Source of the DNA: Natranaerobius thermophilus JW/NM-WN-LF
GTDB lineage: Bacteria; Bacillota; Natranaerobiia; Natranaerobiales; Natranaerobiaceae
DNA: 64,000 nucleotides
Assembly (NCBI RefSeq): GCF_000020005.1
Contig: NC_010718.1
Location: 2,500,001 to 2,564,000, forward strand
Direction of reading: 5' to 3'
In this document: positions 16,291 through 24,618 of the stretch, in pieces
Numbering within the stretch: position 1 is the first letter of the stretch
Layout: each line of letters opens with the position of its first letter
The notes under the pieces: generated by a model
Database searches by the model: none
What the model was told of the DNA's origin: nothing
What the model saw: the letters and a program-made list of their open reading frames with translations, nothing else
Translations under genes and position numbers: made by a program

Positions 16291-19200
16291 ATGGAGTTTA
16301 AAATTACAGACTACGACTCCAAGTATCTCAGCTCCATCAAGACCATGATAGAGGAAAGTGATCTTCATTGGCCCAGATCCTTGAATCAGGGTATACCATT
16401 GAGAATTGAAGATATTAGTCAAATATTAAAAGAGAGTGATTCAACCTTTATTTGGCTAGCTGTATGTAATTCTACTGAAGAAGTAGCCGGCCTTTTAGAA
16501 TACAGTCCCCATCCCCATGAGATCAATGTTGGGTACATAGCTTTGTTAAATGTGCGACCGAAATTTTACAGACAGGGCGTGGCACGGGCTTTGCTTGAAA
16601 AAGCTATTTATGAAACCACGCTTTTAGGATATCATAGGGTAGACCTTCGTACTTGGCCTGGTAATCACAAAGCTCTACCTTTGTACAAAGACCTGGGCTT
16701 TTTTTGGATTAAAGAAGGCAGATCCACTAGATTAGAAAGTTACATCCCGTTATTATTAAATTATCCAGTCCTGACTAACTATTTCAAAAAGTATAGTTGG
16801 CAAAAATCTATCATTCCTAATCCTCCCTTTATGGAAGACTTTACCCCAGGAGGTACAACAGAGCTATTAACTTACCGCTTCCAAAAAGGTAATATCCATT
16901 GGGAGGCCACTGTGGATAGACGAACCCAAGAAATAGCAGCTTTTAAAACACCCCAGCTGAGCTGTAGAACTGAGTTATCTGTACCAAAAGAAAATCCCGA
17001 TCAAGTCTCTGCAAATTTGATTATAACACCAGGTTTAGATGCAGATCGTCCTGCTGAAGACCCCGATTCTTACAGCATCTGGGAGGAGAACTTTGATCAA
17101 ATAGTCACTTCCACTTCAATTACTGAGAAAGGTACTTTAAAGGATAAAGGTGAAAATAATCAAACAGAAAGTAATTTAACAGAAAACCATGTCTTTCCAC
17201 CTAAAATACACCAACACCATCAAGGAAAGCAAGAAACACAACTTAGAGAATCTCACAGTTCTATCTTAAAAACACCCGGAAAGCTTAAAAATTCGGGGAA
17301 GACTGTTGAAGATATAATTTTGACTCAAAGATCCATTATCAAATTCTCTGATGAAAGAGAGATACCACTGACTACTTCCAAACAGATAGTTCACCCCTTT
17401 AGTATCTCATTTGAAGAAGAACCAGTACCATTATTGACAACAGGGGAAGAGGACTTAACATATATCACTGTCAGCAATAACACATCAAAATCCCTGGAGA
17501 TATATATTCAACTATGGAGCAGCCAACATTTCAAACCAACTCTCCTTACCAACAAGACTAATAGACGACAATTTTCGAAAAGCTGTTCAAAACTTCAAAC
17601 AATCACGGAAACTGAGAATCTACGCAATACTGAAATGCACGCATTAACTTTCAGTTTACTATTGGAAGCTGAAGATAAAATTTCATTACCTATTAAATTA
17701 GCAGCCAAAAAATCAGGTCTAGGAGAACTAGCTCTGTATTCAAATTGCAAAGAGCTAAGATCTGCACCATATATTACCGAAACGCAAGAAGACAACACAG
17801 TTATACCAGTATTCATTAGAGAAGGTCACGAACCATATCAAAAGGCAAGGAGCCAAAATCAAGGGACTGCTATAACTTATGGTTATCAAACTGAAAATAA
17901 GCTAAAAGTTGAAACCCACTATTATCTTCTGGAAGTAGACAAAAATTCTGGAGCCTATTCCTTATATGACAAATTTTTAATAAGGGATAAACAATCTAAA
18001 GAAAGTGGAAAGTTATTGCAAGGAAAATCTGTAATCCCAGGACCCCCCTTTCACAATCATGAATTTGGCAGAAAAATCCCTGATTGTACTGTTCATCAAA
18101 ATACGGCAGAGGTCCAGTTTAAATCTGAAAAATACCAAGACTTGCAAATTATTACTCGACTCACTTTATCCCCTCAGGGTAAATTAACGGTATCGGGAAA
18201 AGTACGCAATCCCGTTTCTAGAAAAAAATCTATAACGACCCAGATAGAAGCATTTGTACCACCACGTCCGAATATGAAAATTAGTGCTCCATTAAAAGAT
18301 GGTCCTTTGATTGAAGATATTTTACCTGGGGCCTTTCCTGTTACTAAACGCGATTTTCCACAAGGAGCAGATCTGTTTACCGAACCTAGATACACTATTA
18401 GTTTTCCAGAAAGAGACATCAGTTGTGAGTTTTCACAAAAAGCTGATGTTTATCTAGGGAACACTTTAATGCCTGTAGTTCGAGAAGATTTCCGATTATC
18501 AGCAGGTGAAGAACAGTTAATTTCTCCAGTAGAATATCATTTTTACAGGAAAAAGAAACAAGAGTTGCCCACCCCCAGTCAGGAGGTGCAAGGTGGAGAG
18601 TTACAGTTATATCCCCAGGTGAAAGCCACCATGTCACCTGTTAACAAAACTAAATTCCGTCTAACTACTAGAAGGAACAAACCTTTTTCCGGAAGCTACC
18701 GGGTATTAAATCAGGATGGTGACCTGATTACAGAAAAATATTTCTATCTCTCTCGCCGAGAAGATAAACCAGAAGTTGAAATACCGGTCAATTTCAAAGG
18801 ACAAAGAGTAGAAAATTACACCTTGAAAGTCAGAGGAGATAGAATCCATGAATTCGACTTGCCCATGATCAAGACGGGAAGTAACAAGTATAAAGTGACT
18901 GTGGATAAACCTGCTGGTAAAAAAGATCCAATTACTATCGATAACGAAACTCTGAATTTGAAAGTTCGACAAAACTTTTCCGGTTCAATTACTCAAATAA
19001 CGAAACATGATCCCCTTGCCGAAGAAAGGACTACTGAGGCTAAAGAAGTAAATACAAATACTCAAAAAGAAAACGAGGGAATCAAGATTTTATCGTCAAC
19101 CTATCCCGAAATCACTAATTTTTCCTTCTTTTATCCATATACAGGCGGGATAACACCTTTTATACACACAATTGATGAGCATTTTCCCGGTAAACATATT

Positions 19201-19734
19201 TTGGAATATCAAAAACCAAAGGCTAAACAGTCAAAACAGAAAGTTTTAAATGAAAATTTCCGAGGCATCATGCTGGAATATCAGCTATCCATTGGCCTGG
19301 ATCTTTCGATTCAATATCTGACCCTACCGGGAAGTAACTTGCTGTACTGTAACTTCCATGTAAAGAATACCAGCAAAACAGTTACTGGAATTAATTTCGG
19401 GAAAATGACTTCTTATAACATGAAAGAAGAAGAAGGAGAATTTATTACAAATCAGGGGAAGCCACTGATATTTCCCAGGAAATATCCAAAAGACTTTATA
19501 ACCAGGGATTTCTGCACTGTTAAAGGACCCATTTATTCTGCGGCAATGCTGGCACCAGGTCATAAAATTACTCTCATGGACGGTGGTTCCTTTGATGGGA
19601 ATATTGTCTTAGTAAGCTCTAATCAAACTCTATTTCCGGGTAATTCTACATCATTAAGGCTTTTAATGGCATATACGTCACCTGAAGAAAATCCTGAAAT
19701 CTATAAGCATTTAATGGCTAAAATGTTCATTTGA
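16291..19734 (+). CDS. Giant GNAT-headed protein with large beta-rich C-terminal region
   Basis: Protein of 1147 residues. Residues 1-150 are a GNAT acetyltransferase: acetyl-CoA loop NVRPKFYRQGVARALLEKAI (about 88-107), strand VDLRTWPGNHKALPLYKDLG and FFWIKEGRST. Residues 150-220 continue with a conserved-looking linker (NPPFMEDFTPGG). The remaining 900 or so residues contain no motif I can name. They are strand-rich, hydrophilic and lack a signal peptide or membrane segment. Parts (KNSGAYSLYDKFLI near 550; FVPPRPNMKISAP near 655) loosely recall carbohydrate-active beta-sandwich proteins, but that is only an impression. ATG at 16291 follows AAGGGGGG. It is flanked by its own promoter gap and a terminator. 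Confidence 0.75.
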   Translation: MEFKITDYDSKYLSSIKTMIEESDLHWPRSLNQGIPLRIEDISQILKESDSTFIWLAVCNSTEEVAGLLEYSPHPHEINVGYIALLNVRPKFYRQGVARALLEKAIYETTLLGYHRVDLRTWPGNHKALPLYKDLGFFWIKEGRSTRLESYIPLLLNYPVLTNYFKKYSWQKSIIPNPPFMEDFTPGGTTELLTYRFQKGNIHWEATVDRRTQEIAAFKTPQLSCRTELSVPKENPDQVSANLIITPGLDADRPAEDPDSYSIWEENFDQIVTSTSITEKGTLKDKGENNQTESNLTENHVFPPKIHQHHQGKQETQLRESHSSILKTPGKLKNSGKTVEDIILTQRSIIKFSDEREIPLTTSKQIVHPFSISFEEEPVPLLTTGEEDLTYITVSNNTSKSLEIYIQLWSSQHFKPTLLTNKTNRRQFSKSCSKLQTITETENLRNTEMHALTFSLLLEAEDKISLPIKLAAKKSGLGELALYSNCKELRSAPYITETQEDNTVIPVFIREGHEPYQKARSQNQGTAITYGYQTENKLKVETHYYLLEVDKNSGAYSLYDKFLIRDKQSKESGKLLQGKSVIPGPPFHNHEFGRKIPDCTVHQNTAEVQFKSEKYQDLQIITRLTLSPQGKLTVSGKVRNPVSRKKSITTQIEAFVPPRPNMKISAPLKDGPLIEDILPGAFPVTKRDFPQGADLFTEPRYTISFPERDISCEFSQKADVYLGNTLMPVVREDFRLSAGEEQLISPVEYHFYRKKKQELPTPSQEVQGGELQLYPQVKATMSPVNKTKFRLTTRRNKPFSGSYRVLNQDGDLITEKYFYLSRREDKPEVEIPVNFKGQRVENYTLKVRGDRIHEFDLPMIKTGSNKYKVTVDKPAGKKDPITIDNETLNLKVRQNFSGSITQITKHDPLAEERTTEAKEVNTNTQKENEGIKILSSTYPEITNFSFFYPYTGGITPFIHTIDEHFPGKHILEYQKPKAKQSKQKVLNENFRGIMLEYQLSIGLDLSIQYLTLPGSNLLYCNFHVKNTSKTVTGINFGKMTSYNMKEEEGEFITNQGKPLIFPRKYPKDFITRDFCTVKGPIYSAAMLAPGHKITLMDGGSFDGNIVLVSSNQTLFPGNSTSLRLLMAYTSPEENPEIYKHLMAKMFI

Positions 19735-19751
19735 TTGATTGCTCCACATAG

Positions 19752-19814
19752 TTATCCCCAGGATTTCCACAAAAAACAGGAAATATCCACAGGGTTTTCC
19801 ACAATTTACCCACA
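19752..19814 (+). promoter_or_regulatory. Cluster of five DnaA-box-like 9-mers
   Basis: All on one strand, compared with the DnaA consensus TTATCCACA: TTATCCCCA at 19752 (one mismatch), ATTTCCACA at 19763 (two), ATATCCACA at 19783 (one), TTTTCCACA at 19795 (one), TTACCCACA at 19806 (one). Start-to-start spacings are 11, 20, 12 and 11 bp, close to whole helical turns. The cluster lies in the gap between two convergent genes, where no promoter is expected. It may titrate DnaA or influence replication; no replication gene is nearby. Confidence 0.5.
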
Positions 19815-19820
19815 AAAAAT

Positions 19821-19883
19821 TAACAGCCGGTGGGGATTTATCTTTGAATATAGATAAATCAATCCCCAGACCGGCTGTTTTTT
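19821..19883. terminator. Shared terminator between the GNAT giant gene and the BtuD-type gene
   Basis: Outer stem AACAGCCGGT/ACCGGCTGTT (10 bp) enclosing a second stem based on GATTTATC/GATAAATC, followed on the plus strand by TTTTTT. It overlaps the last codons of the minus-strand ATPase gene, whose stop is at 19859. Confidence 0.85.
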
Positions 19884-21226
19884 AACCAATTTAACAACTC
19901 TTCCTTGCTGTCGATTAATTCTAAGCCCGGGTTATTTTCTCCAGCACTATCCAGTGACCGACCGGCGTAATTATCCACCAGTTCTGTCAGTAGTTGTTTT
20001 CCTTCACCACCTGTGTAGTCACTAATTTCATCGGGACTGATCTTGTATAAAGCTACGGGCTTACCTTGATTTACTGCCTCTTGAACTAATTCCAAGTTCT
20101 TTAAGTTGCCATGACCGAAGGGAACTGGAGCCAATATAACAGCTTCCGAATCCAGGATTTTATTTTTTGCCCTTTGAAAGCTATCTTCATCTATTGGTGA
20201 AAAAGGTTCACAAACAACTGATGAAAAACCAAGATCTACGGCCTTTTTGTGATCTGAATCTCCCAGGTTTACAACTCCCAAGCTCACCTGACAATCCCAC
20301 AAAAATAGTTCTTTGAGTAATTCAGTCCCTTCACCGCCCCCACTGATTACATGAATCTTTTTGTCCGATATGGGACTTTTACCAGTGATTTTGGGCTGAA
20401 TAGTTTGATCATCAGGATTATCAGGTTGGATTTCTGCTAATCTAGGACCAGGCCATACTGCTACCATGGGCGATCGAGTAACGGGATTTTCCATTACAGT
20501 CAATTTGGTTTTATACACTCGTTCCAGGTTGGCTTCATTAATCACTTGTTCCGGTGATCCCATGTCAACAATTTCACCTTGCTCCATCAGTATCAAATTA
20601 CGGCAGTATTCCGAAGCAAGATTGAGATCGTGTAAGACCATAATCACTGTCAAATTGCGTTCTTGATTTAACCTAGCTAATAGATCCATTAACTCTTTTT
20701 GATAACCCAAATCTAAAAAAGTAGTTGGCTCATCAAGGAGCAAGAGTTGAGGGGTTTGAGCTAATACCCTAGCAACGATGACCCGTTGGCGCTCCCCTCC
20801 TGAAAGTTGAAAGACCTGTCTATCCTTCAAATGCCAGCAGTTGGTATCCTCCATAGACATTTTCACAATCTCCCTGTCGGCAGTGGACATCCGGGAAAAT
20901 CTACTCATATAGGGTGCTCGCCCCATGGAAACTAGTTCATATACACTAAAATTAAAATTCACCTGGTTATCCTGAGAAACTACCCCCTGTTTTTTAGAAA
21001 GGTCTCTAATATTGTAATCAGCTAACTTTTTGTCATCGAGATAGATTGTACCCTCTTCCGGTTCTAAATAAGATGTCAAGTTTTTCAACAAAGTGCTTTT
21101 TCCCGAACCATTGGGACCGACTATGCCGGTAAAGGCTCCAGGTTCAATTTCAAAGCTCAACCCAGACAGTACCTGATTGGATGGATAACAAAATGATAGA
21201 TTGTTCACTTTTAATGTTACAGACAT
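19859..21226 (-). CDS. btuD: ABC transporter ATPase, BtuD/FhuC type, with extra C-terminal domain
   Basis: Energises import of cobalamin or a related corrinoid. Length 455 residues. Residues 1-255 are a standard siderophore/B12-type ATPase: Walker A GPNGSGKST (about 37-45), signature LSGGERQR (about 142-149), Walker B LLLLDEPT (about 163-170). Residues about 285-455 form a separate domain beginning KKIHVISGGGEGTELLKELF, with alternating strands and helices and a glycine-rich first loop. It looks Rossmann-like and is absent from ordinary BtuD (about 250-270 residues). Its role (regulator or corrinoid processing) is unknown. The gene is third in a riboswitch-controlled operon, 30 bp after the permease. 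Confidence 0.88.
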   Translation of the reverse strand: MSVTLKVNNLSFCYPSNQVLSGLSFEIEPGAFTGIVGPNGSGKSTLLKNLTSYLEPEEGTIYLDDKKLADYNIRDLSKKQGVVSQDNQVNFNFSVYELVSMGRAPYMSRFSRMSTADREIVKMSMEDTNCWHLKDRQVFQLSGGERQRVIVARVLAQTPQLLLLDEPTTFLDLGYQKELMDLLARLNQERNLTVIMVLHDLNLASEYCRNLILMEQGEIVDMGSPEQVINEANLERVYKTKLTVMENPVTRSPMVAVWPGPRLAEIQPDNPDDQTIQPKITGKSPISDKKIHVISGGGEGTELLKELFLWDCQVSLGVVNLGDSDHKKAVDLGFSSVVCEPFSPIDEDSFQRAKNKILDSEAVILAPVPFGHGNLKNLELVQEAVNQGKPVALYKISPDEISDYTGGEGKQLLTELVDNYAGRSLDSAGENNPGLELIDSKEELLNWLKNSRSGD

Positions 21227-21256
21227 AAGTACAAACTCACCTCAAGTTTATATTTC

Positions 21257-22318
21257 TTAAAAATAAAATTCGTCTCGCTTTTGCTTTAATAAAATTAAAA
21301 AGAAAGGAGCACCAACAAAGGCAGTCACCACTCCTACAGGAATTTCTGCTGGGCTCAACATGGTCCTGGCCAAAACATCCATCCATGCTAAGACTATCCC
21401 GCCTAAAAGCAATGCCCCCGGAAGTAAGAGCCTATGATCTGGCCCGAGAATCAACCTGGCTGCATGGGGTACAATCAAGCCAACAAAACCTATCATGCCA
21501 CTAACTGACACACAGGCAGCCGTCAATAAAGAAGCTGTCACCAGCAAAATTTTTTTAACCTGCTCAACAGGAATTCCCAAATAAGTAGCAGATTCTTCTC
21601 CCAGTAAAATAATATTCAAATCCCTGGCAAAAAAATAGATAACTATTCCCCCTGCCAGTAAATAAGGAAATAAAATCGTCACATGCTGCCATCCGGCCAG
21701 GTTAAAACCTCCTGAAATCCAAAAAAAGATTCCTTGCATGCTTTCACCTGAAATGATCATGATAAAAGAAATTACAGCTGACAGGAATGAGCTAACTACA
21801 ACTCCGGCCAGCAACAAAGTTACCGGAGGAACTCGTCCACCAACTCGAGCCAAAGAATAAACTATAGCCAAGGCCAAAATCCCACCAGCAAAACTAAAGC
21901 CAGGCAAACCAATCAATTCCGGTAATGTTCGAAATAATCCTGCCAACAATTCCTGTTCCTGTATTAATAAATAGAGACTGGCTCCTACTGCAGCCCCACT
22001 AGAAACTCCAATTGTAAAAGGATCTGCCAGGGGATTGCGAAGTAATCCCTGATAAGTCGTACCTGCCATAGACAGGGCAGCTCCTACCATTATACTTAAC
22101 AGGGTCCTGGGTAGGCGTAAATTCATGATAATAGCTTCATGACCCTGGGCCCAGTTAGCATCAATCACATTTGATAAAAATGGAAGGCGAGAGGCTATGA
22201 TCCTATAAGTATCTCTATAAGAAATCTCAGCTACTCCAATGGCTGTAACTGTACCAAAAGTGAATATTAAAGCCAGTATTAATATTGTAAAAAAGGCAAT
22301 CTTTTTTTTATTCCTCAT
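21257..22318 (-). CDS. btuC: FecCD/BtuC-type ABC permease
   Basis: Membrane protein of 353 residues with about ten helices. Family signatures are LRLPRTLLSIMVGAALSMAG (about 68-87), YQGLLRNPLADPFTIGVSSG followed by AAVGAS (about 89-114) and the cytoplasmic coupling region VSGMIGFVGLIVPHAARLIL (about 273-292). It forms the channel of the importer with the flanking ATPase and lipoprotein genes. ATG at 22318. The riboswitch upstream of the operon supports a B12-type substrate over iron-siderophore. Confidence 0.93.
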   Translation of the reverse strand: MRNKKKIAFFTILILALIFTFGTVTAIGVAEISYRDTYRIIASRLPFLSNVIDANWAQGHEAIIMNLRLPRTLLSIMVGAALSMAGTTYQGLLRNPLADPFTIGVSSGAAVGASLYLLIQEQELLAGLFRTLPELIGLPGFSFAGGILALAIVYSLARVGGRVPPVTLLLAGVVVSSFLSAVISFIMIISGESMQGIFFWISGGFNLAGWQHVTILFPYLLAGGIVIYFFARDLNIILLGEESATYLGIPVEQVKKILLVTASLLTAACVSVSGMIGFVGLIVPHAARLILGPDHRLLLPGALLLGGIVLAWMDVLARTMLSPAEIPVGVVTAFVGAPFFLILLKQKRDEFYF

Positions 22319-22357
22319 ACCACACCCGCCTTCCTTTTTAGTCTCGCAAAAATGTAA

Positions 22358-23326
22358 TTAATAAATTTCTTCAAATACTTCCCGAGCGCCATCAATCACC
22401 CTGGGACCAGGTCTGCTTAGCTTATCGTCATGTCCCTGATAAACTCGACCTTCCTTAACAGCCGTTAATTCTGATAAAGCTCCCATGGCTTTCAATTCCT
22501 CGATGTCGTGATAAGTAGTAATAATCACATCAGGATCCTGGTCTAGTAGAACTTCCTGACTAATTTCATCGTAACCGCTGATATCCGATGCAATATTTTC
22601 TACACCTGTCAACTCTATGACTTCAGACAGAAAGACATCTTCTCCCACGGTATACAAAGATTCCGGTTCTAAGAGAACTACAGCACTTTGAGTCTCATCT
22701 ATATCAGATACTTCAGACTGTAATTGTTCTCTTTCCTGTTTAAATTCTTCATGTAGATTTTCGGCTGCCTCTTCCCTGTCGAATACTTCGCCCAGGGTTA
22801 AGAACATTTCTTCTACTTCATCTAAATCCTGGGGATCAAAAACCAGGGTTTTAATGCCCATTTCATCCAGTTTATCGTTGATCTCACCCATCATTTCTCC
22901 ACCGCCCATTACTACTAGATCTGGCTCTAGTGAGACGATTTTTTCCACATTTAAATCAAAGGCATCCCCAACCCTTGTTTTATCTTCTACTTCTTGGGGA
23001 TAATTACAAAAATCCGTAATACCCAGTATCTGATCTGACATATCCAAAGCGAAGAGAGTTTCCGTTAAATTAGGCATTAGTGATACCACTGTTTCCGGAT
23101 GAGATTCGAATTCAATTTCCCTGTCCATATGATCAGTTACCGTTACTGCTAGGTCTTGATCTTGTTCTTTCCCTTCTTGATCTTTCTTGTCACCATCCTT
23201 TTGCTCGGCAGTTTCCTGGGCTTGTTTATCGGTTGGTTCCTCATCGCCACAGGCTGCTAATATCCCAGAACCCATGATTATAATTACAATTAAAATACTG
23301 TACAAACTTAATCTAGTAAATTTCAA
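22358..23326 (-). CDS. btuF: BtuF-type cobalamin/corrinoid-binding lipoprotein
   Basis: Exported binding protein of 322 residues. It has a lipoprotein signal peptide (hydrophobic 8-24, lipobox LAAC with Cys26), an acidic linker rich in Asp/Glu/Lys/Gln (about 27-60), then a class III binding fold: VVSLMPNLTETLFALDMSDQ (about 81-100) and the second lobe starting near residue 205. First gene of the importer operon, directly downstream of the B12 riboswitch and its terminator. ATG at 23326 follows a GGAGGGG-type site. Confidence 0.9.
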   Translation of the reverse strand: MKFTRLSLYSILIVIIIMGSGILAACGDEEPTDKQAQETAEQKDGDKKDQEGKEQDQDLAVTVTDHMDREIEFESHPETVVSLMPNLTETLFALDMSDQILGITDFCNYPQEVEDKTRVGDAFDLNVEKIVSLEPDLVVMGGGEMMGEINDKLDEMGIKTLVFDPQDLDEVEEMFLTLGEVFDREEAAENLHEEFKQEREQLQSEVSDIDETQSAVVLLEPESLYTVGEDVFLSEVIELTGVENIASDISGYDEISQEVLLDQDPDVIITTYHDIEELKAMGALSELTAVKEGRVYQGHDDKLSRPGPRVIDGAREVFEEIY

Positions 23327-23360
23327 TTTGACCCCTCCATTACAAAAATTTTAAAACAAT

Positions 23361-23388
23361 AAAAAATGCCTCTCCCGAAGAGTAGGCA
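23361..23388 (-). terminator. Terminator of the cobalamin riboswitch expression platform
   Basis: On the minus strand TGCCT-a-CTC, loop TTCGG, then GAGAGGCA, followed by TTTTTT, 35 bp before the btuF start. Its position between the aptamer and the first gene implies transcription attenuation. Confidence 0.75.
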
Positions 23389-23403
23389 CTGGCTTACTAC
23401 AGC

Positions 23404-23452
23404 CTTTGACTATGCAGATAACGAAAATGTCTAAGCATACCCTTAGTCAAAG
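23404..23452 (-). promoter_or_regulatory. Hairpin between riboswitch aptamer and terminator
   Basis: CTTTGACTA and TAGTCAAAG (9 bp perfect) enclose TATGC/GCATA, giving a long stem. It lies between the aptamer and the terminator and may form part of the switching structure. Confidence 0.5.
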
Positions 23453-23499
23453 AAAAGAACGGCCATAGTTACCATCCCCTTTCTACCGAAGGTTTCTGG

Positions 23500-23695
23500 C
23501 TTCCGGCCCGGGCAGGTCTCCTGACTTCCGGTCATTGCTTCGTTCTAACCTTCCCCGACAAACTTTTAGTTGTCGAGTGGTTTTATTGCAAACAAAGCTC
23601 ACGGTTACAGTGGCGGGACCGTTCGGGACTTGCACCCGATTCCCTATTATCCCTGAAAGGGCACCCGGCCGACGATATCTTTACTTTTATCCCAG
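23500..23695 (-). promoter_or_regulatory. Cobalamin (B12) riboswitch aptamer
   Basis: Read on the minus strand, the conserved elements appear in order: GGGTGCC, AGGGAATCGGGTGCAAGTCC, CCCGCCACTGTAACCGTGAG and, near the 3' end, the B12 box GTCAGGAGACCTGCC. Adenosylcobalamin binding should cause termination before btuF. It controls the btuF-btuC-btuD operon; its 5' edge is about 75 bp from the divergent SpoIIM-family gene. Confidence 0.95.
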
Positions 23696-23766
23696 TATAT
23701 ATTATTATAACAATATCCAGTATCATATTCAATCTAATGATGAATAATATATACGGAGTGATGCCA

Positions 23767-24402
23767 ATGATGGAAAATTTCTTATCTAACAATCTCAAAT
23801 ATTTAAAACTTAATTCCCTGTGGGTAAAAGCTTCCACAATTGTGTTTTTTGGAAGTGCTTTATTTTTTGGGGGGATCGCATCATTGTATCCCCAGCTAGT
23901 GGAAAATATCTTTTATGGTTATTTTACTGAAATTGAACAAATAGGTGAGCAGGTTTTCGGAGCAGATCCTTTAATAGGAACAGTCATGTTATTTTGGAAC
24001 AATCTCATGGCGTCTCTGATTATGATCCTCTTCGGAATAATTTTATCCCTACCGACATTGTTTGCACTTTCAATAAATGGTGGAGCTTTAGGTGTGTTAG
24101 CATCATTTATGTCATTTCAAGGTATCAATCCTATACCCGTTTACATACTAGGAATCTTACCCCATGGAATTTTTGAAATTCCCGCAATATTAATTTCAGG
24201 TGGCTTGGGTCTTAAGATTGGTTATCAATTACTTTTCCCACCTTCATCAGCGAATCGTTTGGCTGCTCTAAAAACAAATATAAACCATGGTATCAAATTA
24301 CTTCCCGGAATTGTAATTCTACTAGCTGTAGCAGCGGTTATTGAAATCTTCGTAACCCCCCAATTGTTAGATCTAGCAGGGTTAAATATGGAACATAACT
24401 AA
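23767..24402 (+). CDS. SpoIIM-family membrane protein (DUF95)
   Basis: Protein of 211 residues with about five transmembrane segments. Family features are FWNNLMASLIMILFGIIL (about 77-94), the LSINGGALGVLASF loop and LPHGIFEIPAILISGGLGLK (about 134-153), in which the HGIFEIPA motif is the hallmark of the SpoIIM group. SpoIIM itself takes part in peptidoglycan remodelling during engulfment with SpoIID and SpoIIP; this shorter relative could be the sporulation protein or a general family member. Start taken at 23767 because CGGAGTGAT lies 8 bp upstream; in-frame ATGs at 23737, 23740 and 23761 are less well placed. Confidence 0.85.
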   Translation: MMENFLSNNLKYLKLNSLWVKASTIVFFGSALFFGGIASLYPQLVENIFYGYFTEIEQIGEQVFGADPLIGTVMLFWNNLMASLIMILFGIILSLPTLFALSINGGALGVLASFMSFQGINPIPVYILGILPHGIFEIPAILISGGLGLKIGYQLLFPPSSANRLAALKTNINHGIKLLPGIVILLAVAAVIEIFVTPQLLDLAGLNMEHN

Positions 24403-24510
24403 TTAAATATTTACCTATGAATTGACACGACTAAATAGCTGTATTAACAAGGAAATTCAACCAGATAGAAATAGGACAGCTCCAAATTAAAAAAAAGCTA
24501 GTATTATTGG

Positions 24511-24557
24511 AGTTATCATTGCGAATAACTAGTAAACTATAGTAAAATATTAGTAAA
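24511..24557 (+). promoter_or_regulatory. Dyad plus three phased direct repeats upstream of rubrerythrin
   Basis: AGTTAT and ATAACT (6-bp arms, 8-bp spacer) at 24511-24530, followed by TAGTAAA at 24530, 24540 and 24551. The element lies about 60-110 bp before the rubrerythrin start, in the expected promoter region. It could be an oxidative-stress or iron regulator site, but it does not match the PerR consensus well. A perfect TTGACA is present further upstream at 24422. Confidence 0.35.
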
Positions 24558-24618
24558 CGCAATGAGTTTTAATTATTAATAAACTTAATTGCTAACATTA
24601 ATTCAGGAGGGATCGTCT

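Noticed and set aside
19741-19883. Chromosomal or plasmid replication origin at the DnaA-like cluster
   Set aside because: No dnaA, dnaN, recF or replication initiator gene and no AT-rich unwinding region beside it; kept only as a DnaA-box-like cluster.
23583-23837. Minus-strand open frame of 84 codons over the riboswitch
   Set aside because: It crosses the conserved aptamer and the start of the SpoIIM-family gene; the RNA explanation is far better.
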